A stretch of DNA of 64,000 nt from NCBI GenBank assembly GCA_965262665.1, contig CBDHFR010000003.1:1054001-1118000 (forward strand), written 5' to 3'. Below the pieces are notes generated by a model. It was not told the DNA's origin and ran no database searches. It worked only from the letters and a program-made list of their open reading frames with translations. Source of the stretch: CBDBND01 sp965262665. Its GTDB lineage: Bacteria > Pseudomonadota > Alphaproteobacteria > Rhodospirillales > Rhodospirillaceae. The number at the start of each line of letters is the position of its first letter. Positions within the stretch are counted from its first letter, which is position 1. Positions 35,381 through 43,803 of the stretch are shown piece after piece. A program made the position numbers and the translations under genes.

Positions 35381-36229
35381 TTCGCCCAGTTTCCACTCAA
35401 ATCGCTTTCCACATGTATTTTCATCCCCAGGAGGGCACCAACAATCACGTCCCCAATCTCTCAGAGATTCTATATTACGTATTACTGACGTGTTATTGGT
35501 CATCACTGCGCCACCCTCACCAGTTGTCATTTGATGAGCGGGATAAAAACTCAATGTCGCTGCGGTACCGAAAGTACCGACATTTTTTCCACCATATTTT
35601 GCACCAAACGCGTCGCAACAATCTTCGATCAAATATAGGTCATGGTCATCAGCAATTTTTTTGACAGACCCCACATCAAAGGGATTGCCTAAAGAATGGG
35701 CGAGCATAATGGCCCGTGTTTTAGGCGTTACAGCTTCCGCCAATCGTTCAACGTCGACGTTGTGAGTGGCCGCATCGATATCGACAAACACAGGAACACA
35801 TTCATTCTGTACGATCAGCGTCACGGTTGTCGGGAAACCAGCCGCAACAGTCAATATCTGACTGCCGGGTTCAATCCGATTGCGCTGGCGTTGCGAAGTC
35901 AGACATGTGAAGGCAAGCAGATTTGCAGCGGAGCCCGACACCGTCATGCGGGCGTAACGCGTTCCAAATTTGCTTGCCAATCGCTCTTCGAAAGCAGCGG
36001 AAAACCGCCCCGCAATCAGCCACATATCAAGCGAGGCATCTATCAAGCTTGCCAGGTCATCCTCCTCGATGACCTTGCCAGATGGGGGTATACACGTTTC
36101 CCCAGGGACAAAGGGAGTTTGAACACCGTCCCGGTAATACGCCCGTGCGGCATCGAGAACGGACGACCGGTCATCCTCAGGCTGTGCCTTAACAAGGTCC
36201 GATTCCGTGATCGTCACGTCTTCGTTCAT
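35381..36229 (-). pseudogene. rfbH: CDP-4-keto-6-deoxyglucose 3-dehydrase (RfbH), C-terminally truncated
   Basis: 283 host residues remain of about 437. The PLP lysine of the DegT/aminotransferase fold is replaced by His232 in SFYPAHQMTTGEGG, the signature of 3-dehydrases such as RfbH/E1 and ColD, which deoxygenate C3 instead of transaminating. GRDCWCPPGDENTCGKRFEWKLGEL is the RfbH iron-sulfur and linker region. The gene is cut at 35380 by IS21 copy B. Intact RfbH makes 3,6-dideoxyhexoses for O-antigen, so this sugar is probably no longer made here. Confidence 0.85.
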
Positions 36230-36301
36230 GCTGTCGCCGGTGTCTGGGCCATTACCGTTGTGACCGCCCCAAAATTAGAAAAACGTTCTGCGTCACTATA
36301 C
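36226..36301 (-). pseudogene. C-terminal remnant of the gene upstream of rfbH
   Basis: A frame leaving IS21 copy C at 36301 encodes DAERFSNFGAVTTVMAQTPATA and stops in an ATGA overlap with the rfbH start. Such overlap is typical of operon neighbours, so this is the tail of the preceding gene; CDP-glucose dehydratase or cytidylyltransferase would be expected beside rfbH. The rest was lost at the IS boundary. Confidence 0.45.
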
Positions 36302-37091
36302 TGAGAACGACGGTGACAAATTAATCCACGGGAGCGGCGGGAATGTCCCGGCCGCGGGCGGCGCAAAAGTCTGCCACCTGTAGCCTTCGATCCGTTTGGG
36401 GATGGAAGGTGGGAGGATGTACTTGGTGGACCTTTATCTAACCGTGCGACTGGCGTGCCATGTGGAAGAGCTGAGCCAGCGAGAAGCAGCAAGACGGTTT
36501 GGGCTATCGCGCGATACAGTGAAGAAGATGCTGCGGCACTCGGTGCCGCCGGGATACCGGCGCAGCGAGCCGCCGAAGCGGCCTAAGCTGGACCCGTTCA
36601 CGGATATCATTGACCGCATTCTGGAAGCGGACCGCACGGTTCACCGTAAGCAGCGCCACACGGCAAAGCGGATATTCGAGCGCCTTCGCGATGAGCATGG
36701 CTTCACCGGCGGCCAGACCTCGTCAAGGGTTACGTCCGCGAACGGCGCCGTCGTTTGCGGGAGATGTTCGTGCCGCTGGTACATCCGCCGGGGCATGCGC
36801 CGGGGCATGCGCAGGCGGATTTCGGCGAGTCGGATGCGATCATCACTGGCGTCAAGCTGCGAGCCCATTTCTTTGTCATGACCCTTCCCCACAGCGCTGC
36901 ATGCTTCGTCGTGGCCTATCCGGCGACGACGGTGGAAGCCTGGCAACCACGGCGGCGGCCAGCTACCTGAGCCTGTTGGACAGAGGCACACCATGCACTA
37001 CCGGGACAACCCGCAACAACGCCTTCGGCATCACATAAAATGGACTGGTTTTACGCCGCCCAACTGGACTGATTTTGCTCCGCCGTTGACA
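36302..37091 (+). mobile_element. IS21-family element, copy C (mostly deleted, 790 bp)
   Basis: The left end TGAGAACGACGGTGAC and the right end (reverse complement TGTCAACGGCGGAGC) are both present in the same orientation as copy A. Only the first half of istA remains, followed by about 140 bp of the right end. Its internal deletion differs from those in A and B, so each copy decayed independently. Confidence 0.8.
36417..36950 (+). pseudogene. istA: istA transposase fragment, copy C
   Basis: This carries the N-terminal region identical to copy A but without the extra G, so it reads ADRTVHRKQRHTAKRIFERL. It then loses frame near 36717 (GGQTSSRV in place of GGQTIVKDY). The original frame resumes downstream to VAYPATTVEAW, where the large deletion starts. 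It lacks the second catalytic Asp and the Glu. Confidence 0.75.
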
Positions 37092-37226
37092 CAAAGACGG
37101 ACAAGACGGGAAAAAATGTCGCCCTCGGTGTTACCGGCGTCTTTTTAATCGTGCCTTTGCTCTTCATGGATCTTACGCAAGCTGAGCAAAGTGAGGTTGA
37201 AGCCTATCGGCAGCGTTATAACCACC
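37092..37226 (+). pseudogene. Gene fragment between IS21 copy C and IS630 element C
   Basis: An open frame with no stop reads TKTDKTGKNVALGVTGVF, then LIVPLLFMDLTQAEQSEVE, then AYRQRYNHLE. One membrane-spanning segment is followed by a charged helix, like small lipoprotein-type proteins whose C-terminus reads AEQxEVxAxRxRYNHL. Both ends are cut by ISs, so only about 45 residues survive. Confidence 0.45.
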
Positions 37227-37228
37227 TA

Positions 37229-38277
37229 GAGCAGATTCAATTTAGTCCCGATCATATCCGGCGGCGGCGAAGTAGTTTTCGCATTCGGTTGAGGTGAAGG
37301 CGTCGATGGCGTCGGCAATGGCGTCCCACAGGTCGTCGGCGGTTCTGGCGGCGGCCTTTCTCAGGAGCGCCTTGAGTTTGGCGAAGGCCATCTCGATCGG
37401 GTTGCAGTCGGGACTGTAGGGCGGCAGATACAGCAGGGTTGCGCCGGCGGCTTCGATGGCCTGGCGGATGCCAGCGACCTTGTGGGCGGGCAGGTTGGCC
37501 ATGACGACGCTGTCTCCGGGGTCGAGTTCGGGTACCAGGACCTGTTCCACATAGGCCTTGAAGGCAGCCCCATGCATCGGCCCGTCGAGGAGCATCGGGG
37601 CCCGCCAGGCCCCGGAGAGGCGCAAGCCGGCGGTCAACGTGGTGGTCTTCCAATGGCCATGGGGTATGGCGGCCCGGCACCGTTCGCCTTTGCGCGACCA
37701 TCCCCGCAGCCGCGCCATCTTCATCGACGCGCCGGTCTCGTCGATGAAGATCAGCCGTTCCGGAGCGAGCCCTGCCTGGCCTTCGAACCAGAGCCGGCGC
37801 CGCGCGAGCACGTCCGGGCGCCGCTGCTCCGCTGCATGGCCGGTCTTTTTTGTGCGTCAGCCCGCGCTTGGCGAAGAAGTGCCAGACCGTCGACGGGCAC
37901 ACCCGAACCCCGTGCGACGCCGCCAGCTTCTCGCCAATCTCGGCCAGCGTCATAGCCTTGGTCTGCGCCACCAGAGCCAGGATAAAGGCCTCATGCGCAT
38001 CCAGCTTCGAGCCCGGCGGTTGGCCCTGGCGGTCGGGCTCGATCGAGCCCGTCTCGCGCCAGCGCCGGTGCCAGTGGATCGCCGTCGCTGGCGCGACACG
38101 AAAACGCGCCGCGGCCCCCCGTGCAGACAGACGCCCCGTGACCGCCTCGACGACCCGCCGGCGAAGATCATTCCCGTAACAATGCCCCATGTCTGACACC
38201 AAATCGCCTCGGGATATAGAATCATGGAGTGGGACGCTTGGGAATCCCCTTCGATTCACAATTCAGTCAAACCGCTC
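37229..38277 (-). mobile_element. IS630-family element C (1,049 bp, TA target)
   Basis: The ends begin GAGCAGATTCAATTTAG at the left and, as reverse complement, GAGCGGTTTGACTGAATTG at the right. TA lies directly outside both (37227-37228, 38278-38279). It is unrelated in sequence to elements A and B beyond family motifs and appears once in the window. Confidence 0.8.
37242..38190 (-). pseudogene. IS630-family transposase (frameshift, second catalytic Asp is Ala)
   Basis: The N-terminal frame begins MGHCYGNDLRRRVVEAVTGRLS with a helix-turn-helix (GAAARFRVAPATAIHWHRRW) and runs to LTHKKDRP. A one-base shift near 37850 moves coding to the frame with LIFIDETGASMKMARLRGW (first Asp) and PPYSPDCNPIEMAFAKLK (Glu). 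The second Asp, expected in VVMDN, is Ala in VVMANLPAHK. With the frameshift the protein is probably inactive. Confidence 0.8.
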
Positions 38278-38406
38278 TAGTAATTATTGCCAGTGAAAAA
38301 CAATGCTCAAAGCGCGAGGCTATTAACCCCTTTGATCAGCCGCAGCAGGAATAGGCCACTGAAGAGAAAAGTGAAGAGGAAGGCGCTGACGAATCATATA
38401 CTCCTG

Positions 38407-39542
38407 CTACCCAATTACTCGGTACTGATCGTGTGTGATGACACGAAAGTTGTCGGTAACGGTGTCTCGGATTGTTTCCCATTCCCGGGGCAGGGTTTGG
38501 TTGAAGAACCCGAAGATGGCCTCGGTGAACTGTCGGAAATCGGGATAAAACCGGTTGTGCGTCACATGCCGGTGCATGACGCCCCATAACCGCTCGATGG
38601 GATTGAGGTGTGGCGCATACGGCGGCAGGAAATGCAGCCGGATGCGGCACTCCGGCCGCTCCAGGAACGGCCGCAACAGCCTGGCATGGTGATAGCGCGC
38701 ATTGTCGAGACAGACATGGATCACCCGGGATCACCCGGGATCACCCGGGATCACCCGGGATCACCCGGGATCACCCGGGATCACCCGGGATCACCCGGGA
38801 TCACCCGGGTGTCCGGATAGGCCCGTTCCAGCTTCTCGAACAACCGCAGAGAGGTTTCGGCATTGATCTTCTCGCCCTCGACCAGGGTGAGCTTCATCGT
38901 TTCAAGGTCCAGTGCGCCGTGCAGGTTCAGCCGCTGGCGCCCTGTCGTGGCCTTGATCGCCGGCTTGTCGGAACGGATGAACCAGCCATGCGCCGGCCGG
39001 CTCTGATACTCGGGATGGACCGCAGCGGCGAAGACAACCGTCGCGTCCGGAAACATCCCGCGCGTCAGCTGTTCATAATCCCTGATGAAGGCTTCCTGCG
39101 CCTGCTTGTCGGCCTGCTTCGGCAGCGTCTTCGGCTTCACGTATGCGAACCCCAGGCGGTGCATCAGCTTGATGGCGCCCGGACGTGAATATCTCACAGC
39201 AAACTTTCGGAAGATGGCATCCCGCACCGCGTTGGTGTCGCGCGGCGGATTGTCCCGGAACTGCGCCTTGAGAGCGGCTTCCTGGTCCGCCGTCAGGCGG
39301 TCCGGGTAATCCGCAAGCTCCACAGAGGCGAGACCCTTCTCGCGGAAGTCCCGTAGCCAGCCGCGAACCGTGTCGGGATCGAGATAGAATATCCTGGAGA
39401 CCATCTGCACGCTGTGGCCATCATCAAGGGCAACCAGCGCATTCGCGCGCCGTACCTGCAGCGCTTCGACCTTCCGCTTGCGCATGACATTCAGGAGTGC
39501 CTTGGGTTCGTCAGCGGTCAGAAAGGAGGCCCTTTTGCGCAT
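38407..39542 (-). pseudogene. IS630-family transposase D, copy 1, split by the 10-bp repeat
   Basis: The N-terminal half (39542-38781) has MRKRASFLTADEPKALLNVM, a helix-turn-helix and VVFAAAVHPEYQSRP, where relatives have FADAVHP, so the first catalytic Asp is Ala. It stops at TGA inside the repeat after TRVIPGDPG. The C-terminal half (38724-38407) opens from a GTG in the last unit and reads IHVCLDNARYHHA (second Asp) and PPYAPHLNPIERLW (Glu). With a single unit, TRVI would join HVCLDN directly. Confidence 0.85.
38721..38810. repeat. 10-bp tandem repeat, 9 units, inside transposase D
   Basis: Nine consecutive TCACCCGGGA-type units (CCCGGGTGAT on the coding strand); the last differs in its tenth base. 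The same site has 5 units at 42261-42310 and 4 at 56081-56117. Ten bases shift the frame at each unit, and each contains GTGA, an overlapping start and stop. Confidence 0.95.
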
Positions 39543-39651
39543 CTTCGCCGTGAAGTCGTTCGCTGCTCGTGTCGTTGGAGAGGTGCATGAATCGGCAGCC
39601 GAATCAGGTCAATGCAAAATACTAAATTCAGGCCGAATCAATGATTCCAGG

Positions 39652-39987
39652 TATAACTAAAATCACTAAAGCATATCTTCTCCAACTGAAGTGACATCGA
39701 TTGCTTCCAATATGGTATTGCTAGACTAACTGGGTCGGATTTGTAGAACATACACTTGAGGACTGTCAGGCTGCGAATTGACGCCATTCGGCCAGTACCG
39801 CACCGTCTCCTGACAAATGTCGATGCCGCGTCGGAGCAGAATATCTTAGACCTGGCGTAACGACAGTGGATTGCGGATGCACATCATAACAGCGAGCCGG
39901 ATGTTCAAAAGCAGACGGACGGTCAAAAGATAACCCAATTATCCCCTTGACGTGTGTACGCCCTCATGTTAGTTTCTCCCCATAAAC
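39652..39987. other. Intergenic IS debris
   Basis: This 336-bp stretch lies between element D copy 1 and the IS1595-type gene. On the minus strand, about 39766-39915, translation gives IRNPLSLRQV*DILLRRGID followed by ICQETVRYWPNG. That resembles the N-terminal part of IS6-family transposases (YRDVEDLLAERGIDVSYETVRRW) with a stop codon inside. Nothing else recognisable is present. No clear terminal repeat of the IS1595-type element was found here. Confidence 0.4.
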
Positions 39988-40864
39988 ATGGAGAGAACGA
40001 TGATTGCGGTTAAAAGCGTCCAAGATTTTTTCAAGCTGTTCCCGGACGACGATGCGTGCCTTCACTATTTGATGGTCGAATATTACGGAGAGACCTTGGA
40101 TTGCCCCAAATGTGGGAAGCACGGAAAATTTCACCGTGTTAAAAAACATGCATATTACGAATGCGCATGGTGCGCCCACCATATTCACCCGATGGCTGGT
40201 ACAATCTTCCACCGTTCCCACACGTCTTTGCAGAAGTGGTTTTTCGCAATTTACCTGTTTACCACGACGCGTCACGGCGTAGCTGCCAAGGAATTGCAGC
40301 GCCAATTGAGCGTGACTTATAAAACGGCGTGGCGTATGGCCCACCAAATTCGCAAACTTATGGCCGATGCGGATGGGGAAAATTCGTTGGACGGTGATGT
40401 TGAGATTGATGAAACATACGTTGGCGGTAAAAAGCCTGGCGGGAAACGTGGCCGTGGCGCTCCTGGTAAGACCGTAGCGCTTGGAATGCTGGAACGGAAT
40501 GCTGATATTATGACCAAAGTTGTTCCAAATGTTCGCAAAATAACGCTTCAACCAATTATTCAAGAGAATATAGAGAAAGGTGCCACGGTTCATACTGACG
40601 AATTGCGGCCCTACACAGGATTGTCTAAGGCTGGGTATGAACATGAAACAGTCAATCATGGCGCTGGCGGAGTACGCTGTAGGTGGTTGCCATGTCAATA
40701 CTATTGAAGGCTTCTGGGCGCGGTTGAAACTGTCTATCCGTGGAACACATGTTCACGTTTCTAAGCAGCACTTGGAGAAGTACCTGAAGGAGTTTGAGTA
40801 CCGCTACAATCGTCGTCATTGCCCTGAGTTGATGTTTGGTCATCTGCTCGCGAGTTTTCGATGA
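39988..40864 (+). pseudogene. IS1595-family (ISXO2-like) transposase, frameshifted
   Basis: An N-terminal zinc ribbon (LDCPKCGKHGKFH, YECAWCAHHI) is followed by the DDE domain: VEIDETYVGGKKPGG (first Asp), ATVHTDELRPYTGL (second Asp). After YEHETVNHGAG the frame shifts near 40665 and coding continues with EYAVGGCHVNTIEGFWARLK (final residue Glu, ISXO2-type) to 40864. One indel is the only defect seen. Element ends were not identified. IS1595 elements make 8-bp duplications, as does the 446-bp cassette at 25487. Confidence 0.8.
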
Positions 40865-40991
40865 TTCGGCGAAACACGGGCCAGAACCTATGGTTTGGCG
40901 GGTCGCTTTTAAACTGCTTGGCAAACTGGCCTAGTTTGCCTGTGCGCTGAGCTTCGTCTAATGACAGATGCTTTCCACGAGTCATATCCAA
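40767..40991 (-). CDS. Small basic protein overlapping the IS1595-type gene
   Basis: A frame from an ATG at 40991 (or a Met two codons later) reads MDMTRGKHLSLDEAQRTGKL, then GQFAKQFKSDPP. The first 48 residues look protein-like and resemble small proteins often found next to IS elements. After about 40850 it only mirrors the transposase 3' end on the opposite strand. It could be a truncated host or passenger gene. The function is unknown. Confidence 0.35.
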
Positions 40992-41024
40992 AATCCCACT
41001 TTACCTAAGCATTGAACTAACGCT

Positions 41025-41405
41025 TCAAACAAACTCTTCTGCTTCGGCTATCATCATGCAACCAAAGACGAATAGCGCTGCACGCGTCAATCGATCAGCT
41101 CCGGTCATTTCTTTTGTGTCATAAATGAACGCAGCGGCGCTGTGAAGAACCATTAAACTGCCTACTATTCTATAAAAAATCTGGAAAACCGGGGCGCGGA
41201 AGCAGAGCGGAGGTTTCCACATAAAGTGGCACGAGCCCAACAACTACCACGAAGAATAGGACATACTCAAACACAAGTCTCGCACCACGAGGCTTAGAAC
41301 GAATATAGCTCCAAACAAAGGAGGGTTTTTTCTCGTCTCTTTTGACTTCAACCTGAGGGCTGGATGCGAAAAAACGGCTCCAGACCCAAGGATGATCTAT
41401 TAGTC
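41025..41405 (-). pseudogene. Membrane-protein remnant cut by element D copy 2
   Basis: Reading out of the IS at 41405 gives IDHPWVWSRFFASSPQVEVKR and RGARLVFEYVLFFVVVVGLVPLYVE. A frame change near 41225 leads to FYRIVGSLMVLHSAAAFIYD and MTGADRLTRAALFVFGCMMIA, ending at 41025. Two or three hydrophobic helices in two frames suggest one frameshifted membrane protein lacking its N-terminus. No family is recognised. Confidence 0.4.
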
Positions 41406-41518
41406 GATACCTGGAATCATTGATTCGGCCTGAATTTAGTATTTTGCATTGACCTGATTCGGCTGCCGATTCATGCACCTCTCCAACGACACGAGCAGCG
41501 AACGACTTCACGGCGAAG

Positions 41519-42623
41519 ATGCGCAAAAGGGCCTCCTTTCTGACCGCTGACGAACCCAAGGCACTCCTGAATGTCATGCGCAAGCGGAAGGTCGAAGCGC
41601 TGCAGGTACGGCGCGCGAATGCGCTGGTTGCCCTTGATGATGGCCACAGCGTGCAGATGGTCTCCAGGATATTCTATCTCGATCCCGACACGGTTCGCGG
41701 CTGGCTACGGGACTTCCGCGAGAAGGGGCTCGCCTCTGTGGAGCTTGCGGATTACCCGGACCGCGCGGGCCGCCTGACGGCGGACCAGGAAGCCGCTCTC
41801 AAGGCGCAGTTCCGGGACAATCCGCCGCGCGACACCAACGCGGTGCGGGATGCCATCTTCCGAAAGTTTGCTGTGAGATATTCACGTCCGGGCGCCATCA
41901 AGCTGATGCACCGCCTGGGGTTCGCATACGTGAAGCCGAAGACGCTGCCGAAGCAGGCCGACAAGCAGGCGCAGGAAGCCTTCATCAGGGATTATGAACA
42001 GCTGACGCGCGGGATGTTTCCGGACGCGACGGTTGTCTTCGCCGCTGCGGTCCATCCCGAGTATCAGAGCCGGCCGGCGCATGGCTGGTTCATCCGTTCC
42101 GACAAGCCGGCGATCAAGGCCACGACAGGGCGCCAGCGGCTGAACCTGCACGGCGCACTGGACCTTGAAACGATGAAGCTCACCCTGGTCGAGGGCGAGA
42201 AGATCAATGCCGAAACCTCTCTGCGGTTGTTCGAGAAGCTGGAACGGGCCTATCCGGACACCCGGGTGATCCCGGGTGATCCCGGGTGATCCCGGGTGAT
42301 CCCGGGTGATCCATGTCTGTCTCGACAATGCGCGCTATCACCATGCCAGGCTGTTGCGGCCGTTCCTGGAGCGGCCGGAGTGCCGCATCCGGCTGCATTT
42401 CCTGCCGCCGTATGCGCCACACCTCAATCCCATCGAGCGGTTATGGGGCGTCATGCACCGGCATGTGACGCACAACCGGTTTTATCCCGATTTCCGACAG
42501 TTCACCGAGGCCATCTTCGGGTTCTTCAACCAAACCCTGCCCCGGGAATGGGAAACAATCCGAGACACCGTTACCGACAACTTTCGTGTCATCACACACG
42601 ATCAGTACCGAGTAATTGGGTAG
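41519..42623 (+). pseudogene. IS630-family transposase D, copy 2, split by the 10-bp repeat
   Basis: The N-terminal half is 41519-42289 (256 residues, with PDRAGRLTADQ intact and FAAAVHP in place of FADAVHP). It stops in the third repeat unit. The C-terminal half (42306-42623) begins at GTG in the fifth unit: IHVCLDNARYHHARLL to YRVIG. The repeat occupies 42261-42310. Frame continuity would require one repeat unit. Confidence 0.85.
42261..42310. repeat. 10-bp tandem repeat, 5 units, inside transposase D copy 2
   Basis: Five exact CCCGGGTGAT units, at the same codon position as the nine-unit and four-unit arrays in the other copies. Confidence 0.95.
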
Positions 42624-42631
42624 CAGGAGTA

Positions 42632-42776
42632 TATCTCGCAATTTCGTAACGTGAGGTGCGAAAATCTGACTGGTGCGACCATAGTGCTCATTGGTCTTAT
42701 GCAACTCGGCATTCAAATGGCGGTACTCTTCTGAAAAAAGTTTACCTGACCCTGTCTCCGAATTTTCTTCCGTCAT
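42632..42776 (-). pseudogene. N-terminal fragment, possibly a SAM methyltransferase
   Basis: An ATG at 42776 opens MTEENSETGSGKLFSEEYRH, then LNAELHKTNEHYGRTSQIFA, then PHVTKLRD before running into element D. The pattern EEYRxLNxELHxxNxxYG followed by a helix is seen at the start of small class I methyltransferases that precede LDYGCG. Only about 47 residues remain, so the assignment is tentative. Confidence 0.4.
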
Positions 42777-42906
42777 TTTTATCTATGTCCCGCACAAAAT
42801 GACTGAAACGCATTTCATCCTTAACACGAAACATTTAAACGCGGTTTCGTACTTATTTGCCAGAAGAATTCAGTGCTAGATGTCTGCTAAGAGTCAGAAA
42901 CAGGCA

Positions 42907-43290
42907 TCACAAGGCGTGTTTCAGAAACTCGATCAAGTCAGCGCGTGCGTCATCGTCGCGAATGCCGTGGGCAATCATATCGATACCTGAGCCCATCGAC
43001 GTGAGTGGGCTGACAAGGTAGGTGTCGAGGGAGTCCTCGGTCCAGATAATCTTCGAGTCCCGCATGGTGTCCGAGTAATTAAACTCGACAAGACTGCCTG
43101 CGCGTCGGCCGAAAACGCCAGCCAATGACGGGCCTTCAATAACTTCGCCGCGTTTTAGGCTGTGACAGTTTTGGCACGACCTGCTGAATTCGCGCCGACC
43201 GGCATCCATGTCCGGCCGGGCCATCGTTTGTCCGGTCCACAACATCAGCGCGGCGAACGAAACGCAAAATGCTCCAAGGTATTTTGGCAT
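42907..43290 (-). CDS. Class I c-type cytochrome, single haem
   Basis: This 127-residue protein has a signal peptide ending near TMARP. The haem motif is CQNCH, followed by GPSLAGVFGRRAGSLVEFNYSD, closely parallel to the cytochrome at 13731-14162 (GPTLRGVFGRQAG). The usual distal Met region is altered: GIDMIAHGIRDDDARADLIEFLK carries Met in DMIAHG. It likely shuttles electrons in the periplasm and may serve the nearby flavoproteins or another dehydrogenase. Confidence 0.82.
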   Translation of the reverse strand: MPKYLGAFCVSFAALMLWTGQTMARPDMDAGRREFSRSCQNCHSLKRGEVIEGPSLAGVFGRRAGSLVEFNYSDTMRDSKIIWTEDSLDTYLVSPLTSMGSGIDMIAHGIRDDDARADLIEFLKHAL

Positions 43291-43443
43291 TGTCTACTCC
43301 CTATGTGCTGTTCTAGGGCTTGCGACGTTTGACTCGCTATGACCCAGATCAAAACCGACGTAAGACAGAATCGGAACCAGTAAGACCGATTGATAGCCAG
43401 TTCACAGGCGCCGTGGATCACCGAGAGCCTTGGCGAAACGTTG

Positions 43444-43800
43444 TTACTCCGCCACCGCTTTGACCACGTCGTCGAAGTCCAAGGCGGGGTCTTTGCGCGC
43501 GGCTTGGGCCGCTTCGTCAGCGAAGCATTTCATGATCTTGGCCACATAGGCTGCCCGGCGCTCGTTGCGCTGCTCAAGGTCCTCGTCAGTGGGATCAAAC
43601 CGGTCCACCTCGTCCAAAGTTGAAACACCCTTACGTTCGAGTACCCGCTCGACGGCATCGAGACGGTCACGGGTCACCGACAGTTCTTCTATCAATGCCA
43701 TGATCATGAAGTGCAGTTTGTCGCTGGCCGGGTCGTTAAAATACTGCGGCCGCTTACCCTTGGCGCTGCGGGGAATTTCGACGCGCTCAGAGTCCGCCAT
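43444..43800 (-). CDS. Hypothetical helical protein co-transcribed with a methyltransferase
   Basis: This 118-residue soluble protein lies 3 bp after the stop of the upstream methyltransferase gene on the same strand. The N-terminus reads RSAKGKRPQYFNDPASDKLHFMIMALIEELSVTRDRLDAVERVL, a helix that may pair as a coiled coil. The rest is charged and helical. The phrase GKRPQYF...D...HFMIMALI-EL occurs in small proteins beside aromatic or steroid catabolic genes, but I cannot name a family. The pairing suggests it works with the methyltransferase. Confidence 0.6.
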   Translation of the reverse strand: MADSERVEIPRSAKGKRPQYFNDPASDKLHFMIMALIEELSVTRDRLDAVERVLERKGVSTLDEVDRFDPTDEDLEQRNERRAAYVAKIMKCFADEAAQAARKDPALDFDDVVKAVAE

Positions 43801-43803
43801 GTT

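Larger units (their letters stand above)
38401..39651 (-). mobile_element. IS630-family element D, copy 1 (9-unit internal repeat)
   Basis: The element is bounded by TA at 38399-38400 and 39652-39653. It begins CTCCTGCTACCC and ends ATGATTCCAGG, the same ends as at 41410-42629 and 55759-56968. At 1,251 bp it is the longest copy because it has nine units of a 10-bp repeat inside the transposase gene, offset by a 9-bp deletion (product reads PDRLTADQ instead of PDRAGRLTADQ). Confidence 0.85.
41410..42629 (+). mobile_element. IS630-family element D, copy 2 (5-unit internal repeat)
   Basis: The 1,220-bp copy is in inverted orientation to copy 1, bounded by TA at 41408-41409 and 42630-42631. It is otherwise the same as copy 3 apart from repeat number. 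With copy 1 it forms an inverted pair enclosing 1.75 kb of IS debris and a membrane-protein remnant, which could move as a unit or invert by recombination. Confidence 0.85.

Noticed and set aside
38721..38810. Short regular repeats that might be a CRISPR array
   Set aside because: The units are 10 bp with no spacers and lie inside a transposase gene that has the same repeat in two other copies.
39944..40990. Terminal inverted repeats for the IS1595-type element
   Set aside because: Candidate ends around 39944 and 40990 share only short, mismatched stretches, so no element boundary was called.
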